In this document: piece after piece, positions 7,908-12,442 of the stretch
Numbering within the stretch: the first letter of the stretch is position 1
Layout: each line of letters opens with the position of its first letter
Assembly (NCBI GenBank): GCA_945875975.1
Contig: CAMCMD010000028.1
Coordinates: forward strand, 1 to 12,442
Direction of reading: 5' to 3'
Origin: Rickettsia typhi
GTDB lineage: Bacteria; Pseudomonadota; Alphaproteobacteria; Rickettsiales; Rickettsiaceae
Length of the DNA: 12,442 nt
Made by a program: the position numbers and the translations under genes
The notes under the pieces: generated by a model
Told to the model about the DNA's origin: nothing
Seen by the model: only the letters and a program-made list of their open reading frames with translations
Database searches by the model: none

Positions 7908-8069
7908 ATGATAAAATACATAATTATATTTTTTCTACTTGCAATTCTAGCCTCTTTTTTTGGTTTCAGTGGGCTTGCTGGTACTTTTTCTCAAATCTCT
8001 AAAATAATAGCTGTGGGTTTTATAGTATTATTTTTAGTTAGTTCGATTAAGCAACTGTTTTACAAATAA
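7908..8069 (+). CDS. Small UPF0391/DUF1328-family membrane protein
   Basis: This 53-aa protein has two hydrophobic helices, residues about 4-20 and 31-47. They are separated by FGFSGLAGTFSQISK, which matches the usual FGF.G.AG....I.K hinge of the short UPF0391/DUF1328 (YtjA-like) inner-membrane proteins. Total length is also typical of that family. ATG 7908 is preceded by a purine-rich AGAAAGAA stretch that can serve as a ribosome binding site. The family has no firmly established function. It stands alone, followed by a hairpin at 8079, so it is probably a monocistronic unit. The 168 bases before it (7740-7907) hold no other gene I can support and probably include its promoter. Confidence 0.75.
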   Translation: MIKYIIIFFLLAILASFFGFSGLAGTFSQISKIIAVGFIVLFLVSSIKQLFYK

Positions 8070-8078
8070 GGAGACTTT

Positions 8079-8110
8079 AGCCTTTTTGGCCCAGACAGTC
8101 GAAAATGGCT
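8079..8110 (+). terminator. Probable terminator hairpin after the DUF1328 gene
   Basis: AGCCTTTTT (8079-8087) pairs with AAAATGGCT (8102-8110), with one T-T mismatch and a 14-base loop, and is followed by CTTTTCC. It starts 10 bases after the stop codon at 8067-8069. Stem position supports termination, but the U-tract is imperfect. Confidence 0.4.
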
Positions 8111-8132
8111 CTTTTCCTTGGTTAAAGAATGC

Positions 8133-8166
8133 TATTTCTAACTAAACCTAACATTCATTAGAAATA
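8133..8166. repeat. 9-bp inverted repeat upstream of the Adr-like gene
   Basis: TATTTCTAA (8133-8141) and TTAGAAATA (8158-8166) form a perfect 9-bp inverted repeat with a 16-base loop. A second, AT-only palindrome (AATTTTAA G TTAAAATT, 8185-8201) follows. They lie between the DUF1328 terminator and the barrel gene and could be regulatory, but in DNA this AT-rich chance palindromes are common. Confidence 0.3.
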
Positions 8167-8288
8167 AAAATACCACAATTTTTTAATTTTAAGTTAAAAT
8201 TAAGTAAAAAAATCAAACTTAAGGTAAAGGTTTATCACTAAACATGATATTCTACATATGCGATCAATAAATTTTAGTGAGTAATATT

Positions 8289-9011
8289 ATGAAAAATAAA
8301 ATTATAAGAAACACTACTACTACTGCATTAGTTGCGTCGCTTAGTGCATTAATAACGTTTAGTGCAAATATATCCCATGCTGAAAACGCATATTTTAATT
8401 CGGAAGTATTACCGTATTTCCGTGTAGATTCAGGTTGGGCACATTTTGAAAGAGTTTCAGCACCTAACGGAATCAATAAAAGCACTAATTTAAAGTCTGT
8501 TTCAAATACTGTAGTTGGTGCCGGTATAGGTTTAGGAATTAATTTTGGTGACAAATTTCGTTCAGATTTAACATGGTCAAGGCATTTAACACCACAATTA
8601 AAAGCCGACAATGCTCTTAATAGCGTAACACGTAGTCCTGTAATTGATGCATATTTTTTGAATACTTATTACGAAATTGGTAGCGTAGTAACAATATTTA
8701 ATCCTTATATAGGTATCGGGGTTGGTGTAGCGACTGTAAAAGATACATTATTTTATTCCTCGCTTGATAGCAATGGTAGACTTTCTAGAGGCTCAGAAAT
8801 TATAAAGAGAAAGAATAATTTTGCCTACAAATTTACGGGAGGAAGCGCCTTTGATTTAAATGAAAGAATAAAATTTGATATATCCTACAATTACCATAAT
8901 TATGGGAAAAGCAAATCGAAATCAGCGTTTATTAACAGTATTGGTACCCAAATGGGCAAAACTCATTATAAAGCCCATATTATTAGTGCTGGTATAAGAT
9001 TTGGGATATAA
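8289..9011 (+). CDS. Adr-like outer-membrane beta-barrel protein (OmpX/opacity type)
   Basis: This 240-aa exported protein starts at ATG 8289, giving a clean signal peptide: a KNKIIR basic head, a hydrophobic core and a likely cut after ISHA near residue 31. A GTG at 8277 would add four residues, and that GTGAG looks more like the ribosome binding site. The mature part alternates strands typical of a small barrel (YFRVDSGWAHF, VVGAGIGLGINFG, FNPYIGIGVGVATV, FDISYNYHNYG) and ends in AHIISAGIRFGI, with an aromatic residue near the end as for BAM substrates. The overall layout and C-terminus resemble the Rickettsia Adr1/Adr2 adhesins, which are known to bind host proteins. It could be an adhesin or serum-resistance factor; orthology to Adr1 versus Adr2 is not resolved. 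Confidence 0.75.
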   Translation: MKNKIIRNTTTTALVASLSALITFSANISHAENAYFNSEVLPYFRVDSGWAHFERVSAPNGINKSTNLKSVSNTVVGAGIGLGINFGDKFRSDLTWSRHLTPQLKADNALNSVTRSPVIDAYFLNTYYEIGSVVTIFNPYIGIGVGVATVKDTLFYSSLDSNGRLSRGSEIIKRKNNFAYKFTGGSAFDLNERIKFDISYNYHNYGKSKSKSAFINSIGTQMGKTHYKAHIISAGIRFGI

Positions 9012-9053
9012 AGTCAAACAACAAAAAATAGATAAATATTTTTTAAATAAAAA

Positions 9054-9058
9054 AGGAG
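9054..9058 (+). promoter_or_regulatory. Ribosome binding site of BON lipoprotein gene
   Basis: AGGAG lies 7 bases before ATG 9066. It is the clearest Shine-Dalgarno site in the window and fixes the start of the BON gene. Confidence 0.8.
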
Positions 9059-9065
9059 AAGTAAG

Positions 9066-9443
9066 ATGAGAAAATTTCAAACTTTATTAGCAACAGTTCT
9101 ATGTTTAAACTTAATAAGCTGCGGTCACCCCGGCGGGCAGACAGGAAGAGAAGGTTATAAAAATCAAGGCGAACAAATGGAAGATACTAAAATAGTAAAT
9201 TTTATAAGAAGTAAATTTCGTAATGATCCTCTAATTCCAACTAGCTTAATTCACATAGCAGTAGATAGAGGAATAGTCCAATTAAGTGGTTTTGTACGAA
9301 CATATGAAGAAGCTAATCTAGCTATTTCAAGTGTCAAAGGGACCTCAGGGGTAAAAGATGTAATCAACAGCTTAGTTGTGTTATCAGGTGGAGAATATGC
9401 TGCTAGAAGAGCTTCTGTAGAGAGGTATAATACTGCAAGATAA
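9066..9443 (+). CDS. BON-domain lipoprotein (OsmY-like)
   Basis: This 125-aa precursor has a short lipoprotein signal peptide with the lipobox LISC, so C19 is the predicted lipidated residue after signal peptidase II cleavage. Residues about 38-107 form one BON domain: DTKIVNFIRSKFRNDPLI, then IHIAVDRGIVQLSGFVRTYE, then SVKGTSGVKDVINSLVVL. The pattern is that of OsmY/DolP-type proteins, which associate with membranes and support outer-membrane integrity. A G-rich linker GHPGGQTGREG follows the cysteine. The gene lies 54 bp after the Adr-like barrel gene with its own strong ribosome binding site, so the two may be co-transcribed. It looks intact and its length is normal for single-BON lipoproteins. 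Confidence 0.85.
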   Translation: MRKFQTLLATVLCLNLISCGHPGGQTGREGYKNQGEQMEDTKIVNFIRSKFRNDPLIPTSLIHIAVDRGIVQLSGFVRTYEEANLAISSVKGTSGVKDVINSLVVLSGGEYAARRASVERYNTAR

Positions 9444-9454
9444 TTGTATTATAG

Positions 9455-9488
9455 TTTTGCTGTTTGCAACAAAGAACTTACAGCAAAA
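9455..9488. terminator. Hairpin after BON gene, likely bidirectional terminator
   Basis: TTTTGCTGT (9455-9463) and ACAGCAAAA (9480-9488) form a perfect 9-bp stem with a 16-base loop, 11 bases past the BON stop codon. A/T ends on both arms allow termination in both directions, fitting its place between the + strand BON gene and the - strand traA/TA region. Confidence 0.5.
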
Positions 9489-9537
9489 TTAGGACGCTAG
9501 GATGGTTTTGGCTAAGATTCATTGATTGTAAATAAAA

Positions 9538-9681
9538 TTAAGGCTCTAAACCAAAATCATTGCTTGCTTGTTTTACTTGCCCTATCTCTTTGCCTATATT
9601 GGACTTTGGATCTATATATTACATTATATTTTTATTGCCATTAATGACCCTAAATAGGCCCAGATGGTCCTCATAAGCTTC
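9538..9681 (-). pseudogene. Degenerate second copy of the traA 3' end
   Basis: On the - strand this reads DPKSNIGKEIGQVKQ then ASNDFGLEP and stop. It matches the end of the traA remnant further right, DPKSDIGKEMEQQKQ then VSNDFGLER. Bases 9518-9614 match 10267-10363 at about 84 of 97 positions by hand. An in-frame TAA and a frame change just upstream (YLGSL is in a different frame) show it is non-functional. A small bulged hairpin (CTTCAAGCC/GGCTGAAG, 9678-9701) lies at its left limit. Upstream of 9681 I see no more TraA-like sequence before the palindrome at 9719. Confidence 0.7.
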
Positions 9682-9718
9682 AAGCCTCTATTGGGCTGAA
9701 GTTCATTACTTCTAAGAC

Positions 9719-9790
9719 GGGTATTTTCCAACAAAAGGAGATATAGCCATCTCTCCGCGCTACTTTATCTCCTTTTGTTGGAAAATACCC
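9719..9790. repeat. Perfect 25-bp inverted repeat, 22-base loop (palindromic element)
   Basis: The arms 9719-9743 and 9766-9790 are exact reverse complements over 25 bases, and each contains CCAACAAAAGGAGATA or its complement. The right arm and loop lie in the last codons of the toxin gene. The size and insertion in a coding region recall Rickettsia palindromic elements or a MITE, but I cannot assign a family. It could also act as a terminator stem for the TA operon, although no T-tract follows on the - strand. Confidence 0.8.
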
Positions 9791-9978
9791 ACTAATCTGT
9801 AACCTACAGACCTTAGTTTTATTTTGTACAAGTTAGAACAACCACTTAAGGTATCCTTTGGTACATGCGGGTTTTTTAACCTTTCAGCTAGTTTCTTTTT
9901 GAATTGATGTTTTATAACCTCTCCTAACTTATCCCATTCTTTCTTAGCTAGAGGGATAAACTCTAGTTCATAACTCAT
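9760..9978 (-). CDS. RelE/StbE-like toxin, C-terminus altered
   Basis: This 72-aa protein resembles RelE/ParE-superfamily mRNA-interferase toxins of the StbE type: ELEFIPLAKKEWDKLG, then FKKKLAERLKNPHVP, then LSGCSNLYKIKLRSVGYRLV. Known members continue past YRLV with a strand and a VVAVGKR-type tail of about 20 residues. Here the frame runs into the palindrome instead and ends GIFQQKEIK. The catalytic C-terminal residues are therefore probably missing and the toxin may be inactive. It overlaps the antitoxin gene by 11 bp, the usual coupled arrangement. ATG 9976-9978 is well placed by homology of MSYELEF. By descent it is StbE-like; activity is doubtful. Confidence 0.8.
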   Translation of the reverse strand: MSYELEFIPLAKKEWDKLGEVIKHQFKKKLAERLKNPHVPKDTLSGCSNLYKIKLRSVGYRLVGIFQQKEIK

Positions 9979-10219
9979 CCAAATTAACCTTTATAGACTT
10001 CTGTTTGTCCTTCAATCTGAGCTGTGCAGTTTGAAGTAGCTCTTTGTCATCTATATAATCTAAGATTTGTTCGTAGAGCTTAGCAGGTACTAAATATGCC
10101 GTGGGTTTATTATGATTCAATAAGGCTATAGTTTCGCCACTAGACTTATCTAGTAATGCGGAAGGACTTCTTTTGAATTCCGAAATACTAGCGGTAAGAT
10201 TTGCGTATCTATGTTCCAT
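9968..10219 (-). CDS. Phd/YefM-family antitoxin (StbD-like)
   Basis: This 83-aa protein looks like StbD/Phd/YefM antitoxins. The N-terminal fold reads ANLTASISEFKRSPSALL then IALLNHNKPTAYLVPAKLYEQI, which binds DNA as a dimer. The C-terminal part, from about residue 58, is charged and helical and should wrap and neutralise the toxin. ATG 10217-10219 is preceded by AGGG at a suitable distance. The gene appears intact. It is expected to repress its own operon through the palindrome at 10237-10261. As the toxin end is damaged, the antitoxin may now be a stand-alone repressor. Confidence 0.85.
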   Translation of the reverse strand: MEHRYANLTASISEFKRSPSALLDKSSGETIALLNHNKPTAYLVPAKLYEQILDYIDDKELLQTAQLRLKDKQKSIKVNLDEL

Positions 10220-10236
10220 AATAGCCCTAAATTAAA

Positions 10237-10261
10237 TACTATATTAATACCTAATATAGTA
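10237..10261 (-). promoter_or_regulatory. Palindromic operator-like site of the TA operon
   Basis: TACTATATTA and TAATATAGTA form a perfect 10-bp inverted repeat with a 5-base spacer, 18 bases upstream of the antitoxin start. The arms are -10-like and AT-rich. The position is where Phd/YefM-type antitoxins bind to autoregulate, so this is probably the operator overlapping the promoter. Not demonstrated. Confidence 0.55.
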
Positions 10262-10286
10262 CTAACTTCATTGATTGTAAATAAAA

Positions 10287-12283
10287 TTAACGCTCTAATC
10301 CGAAATCATTGCTTACTTGCTTTTGTTGTTCCATCTCTTTGCCTATATCGGATTTTGGATCAATTTATTGCAATTCAATGAGCCTAAATATTCTGACTTA
10401 TCTCTATAGTTCTTTTCATCAAAGCCTTCAGCTACTCCTCCTTTACGGATGGTTTGGATATCATGCTCAATTTTGCCTATCACTGCCTTCCTGCATATAT
10501 TTTCTGATATTGTTGCAAAGTCATTCATGCCTTTGTCTTTGAATATTTCGAGCGCACCTTTTAAATTTTCGTTATTAGAGTATTTTAGTATATCTTCAAC
10601 CTTGCTTTTAAATCTATCTATAGCTCGCAGCTCTTTCATCGTGCTAATAATATTGTTCACATTTCTCTGATTTGCATAAGCTAATAAATTATTATCTTGT
10701 GGCTGTGTTTTTTCAAACCTTTTACCTTCAGTCAAAGACTTGTCAACGTATCTCATTATTTCACTATCTTTGGCCACCGCCTCTATATATTCTTTGCCGT
10801 GCAGTGACTTTTCAGATCTTAATATATTGACCCTGTTTGCCAATCTAGAAATAACATATTGACTATTTTTCTCCTCGGCAAATGTCGTAGCTTCAACTAT
10901 GCCTTTTTCCTGATAACGATCAAGACCTTGTTGCAAGATATAGCTGGTAGAGAATCTACTTAAGGACTACATTTCTTCTTTGAACTTTTTGGATTGCTCA
11001 GGATGCTTATGACTATGCTCCTCGGCAATTTCATAAACTTTTAGGCGATTGGTATGCTCCTTTAATGTATCCTTTGCTTCCTGATCAAAATACTGATTAA
11101 GATGCTTAGTAGATTCTTGTATATTCTTCATATGTTGCAACGACTCTTCTTCTCTACCTAGCTCATCATTTCTTTTTACCGCCGTCACATTCCTTTTGAG
11201 CTGCGCCTGGGCAAATGACTGACACTCCTTAAACATATCCTGGGCTGTTGTGGCAATGTCAGGAGATTTTCGCATTGTTTCAAACAAGTTCTTTTCCGGT
11301 ACGATATTGTTTTTAATGAGGAAACTTCTCTCTCTAACCAATGATTCTATAATTTGAGGATCAGTATTTAGTTTATGATCAGCTAGTTTTTCAAAGATTG
11401 CCGGTGATTCCTTAGCTAGTTTATGAGCTAGTTGTTGCTCCTTGACTAAAATCGGCAACAATTCCTCAAATGTCTTGGCATGGGTTTTCTCCTTATCTAG
11501 CTCGGCAAACTCCATATCACTTTTTGCCAAGTGTAACGTTGTTTCCGTTATTCTGGCCATTGAACCTTTAAATGCATTTTGTATTTCTTTTTCTCCCTTA
11601 TTATCCTGCTGCAATATGTCATTAAAGTCGCCTACTCTGTCTGGACGGACAATTTCTACAAACGCTCCTTTGCTTTGTAGTTCGCCTTTAGCCGTATCAA
11701 TGGTTTTAGACGTGACTGCATGCTCACCATCATTGTCAGCCGCGATAATGATTTTCTCACCAGCTGCTGGCTTATAATTCTTGATATTGCTAATACCAAG
11801 TGAACAAAGCACTTTGACTTGTATGTCTTTATTATTTAGATCATTCGCTAGAGACTGTTTTACTGATAAAGCCGTTTCTAATCCTTCGGCAATGATAGTA
11901 ATATTAACCTTGCCCTTCAGAGTATTTTCAGCCTTGCCTACTTCTACGAATGAACCAGCTATTTTGCCAAACGATTTCTTGGCTATATCAATATCAGCCT
12001 TACCTCCAGTGCGCTTATCAAGTAATATCTGCTGACCTCCCGTGATCACGCCTTGTTCGTTCCTAGCAAAGGCAACTATTGCCGGCAGATACTGATTTTG
12101 GTTTTTAATACCAGTCGTCTTGATATCAATTCCAACCTCACAAGTAATGCCTCTTCTTTGAGTAAGGTAACGATGGGCTATAGATCTATCACCGATATCC
12201 TTAGCTCGATCATATAAGTTAGTCACTAACACTTGCTTTGCTTTGGCCGCCCTCTCTTCGGCTTGCCTTTCTTTGATATATTT
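10287..12283 (-). pseudogene. traA: TraA-type conjugative relaxase, C-terminal Toprim part, interrupted
   Basis: This is the C-terminal half of a TraA_Ti-like protein of Rickettsia RAGE elements. The frame is open from codon KYIKERQAEE at 12283, with a TAA just upstream. It shows VTNLYDRAKDIGDRSIAHRY, then a Toprim domain with IIAEGLETALSV (acidic E) and IIIAADNDGE (DxD), the metal-binding residues of primase-like Toprim folds. A long charged helical tail follows. The frame has a TAG at 10967-10969 right after KFKEEM, then continues in the same frame (SLSRFSTSYILQQGLDRYQE) to NKLIQNPI. There it shifts frame; the true end DPKSDIGKEMEQQ...FGLER lies in another frame, stopping at 10287-10289. 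The N-terminal relaxase and helicase parts are absent. It is a remnant without expected conjugative function. The GTG at 12232 and TTG at 10936 are not true starts. Confidence 0.85.
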
Positions 12284-12286
12284 TTA

Positions 12287-12442
12287 GGCACCGTCAAGTT
12301 AAAATTGAGGGAGACAAGCTAGTGTTGAAAAAAGCATAAAATTATAATAACTTAGCCAAAGTTAGTACACCTTCAGATAGGTAATTTTATGCATCTTCAT
12401 CAACCCACCTAAATATCATAGGTTTCCATTATCGATAATCAG
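12287..12442. mobile_element. Foreign sequence abutting traA remnant, possible insertion-sequence end
   Basis: TraA-like coding sequence stops abruptly at about 12287, and the following 156 bases have no extended frame or TraA similarity on either strand. It begins GGCACCGTCAAGTT and contains a palindrome ATTATCGATAAT at 12428-12439. This looks like the junction with an insertion sequence or a rearrangement; I cannot assign a family and no transposase frame is visible before the window ends. Confidence 0.35.

Noticed and set aside
8264..8611. 115-aa - strand ORF with a hydrophobic C-terminus
   Set aside because: Antisense to the signal peptide and barrel of the Adr-like gene, whose coding signal is far stronger.
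10309..10670. Two + strand ORFs (10309-10542 and 10449-10670)
   Set aside because: Both are antisense shadows of the traA remnant, which has recognisable protein sequence on the - strand.
10343..10936. A separate 197-aa gene downstream of the Toprim ORF
   Set aside because: It is in the same frame as the Toprim ORF after a single TAG, starts at a TTG with no ribosome site, and reads as TraA tail.
11442..12035. Two + strand serine/leucine-rich ORFs
   Set aside because: Antisense to the Toprim region; their composition is what complementing Toprim codons would give.
1..12442. CRISPR array
   Set aside because: No regularly spaced direct repeats were seen; the only clear direct repeat is the two-copy traA tail.

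Overview
The window looks like an accessory region of a Rickettsia or close Rickettsiales relative. It is strongly AT-rich. It carries a small outer-membrane barrel ending in AGIRFGI like the Rickettsia Adr adhesins, a BON-domain lipoprotein, an StbDE/RelBE-like toxin-antitoxin pair, and decayed pieces of the TraA-type relaxase/Toprim protein typical of the Rickettsiales amplified genetic element (RAGE). The genus call comes from recognising protein families by eye; no database search was run.

Region 1 (1-7003, + strand) is a compact operon of five tightly packed genes, the first cut by the window edge. They are a GT4 glycosyltransferase C-terminus fused to a radical SAM/SPASM enzyme, a WG-like repeat protein fused to an O-methyltransferase-like domain, a PhyH-type Fe(II)/2-oxoglutarate dioxygenase, a complete ABC half-exporter, and a family 1 (MGT-like) glycosyltransferase. 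Together these are two glycosyltransferases, a radical enzyme, a methyltransferase, a hydroxylase and an exporter, which reads as part of a biosynthesis-and-export locus for a glycosylated small molecule or surface glycan. This is the most interesting part of the window. The product cannot be named from sequence, and the operon begins upstream of the window.

Region 2 (7004-8288) is a scar-like boundary. It holds a short C-terminal remnant of an IS110-family transposase on the - strand, an unrecognised 98-aa ORF followed by a hairpin, and a 53-aa UPF0391/DUF1328-type membrane protein at 7908-8069.

Region 3 (8289-9443, + strand) carries two exported envelope proteins, the Adr-like barrel and the BON lipoprotein, and ends in a hairpin.

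Region 4 (9444-12442, - strand) is mobile-element debris. A traA remnant is broken upstream at about 12287, has an in-frame TAG at 10967-10969 and a 3' frameshift. Downstream of it lies an antitoxin/toxin operon with a palindromic operator-like site. A perfect 25-bp inverted repeat overlaps the toxin's 3' end and appears to have replaced its last residues. Beyond that is a second, degenerate copy of the traA tail, about 87% identical over 97 bp by hand count. The TA operon therefore sits between two copies of the traA 3' end.
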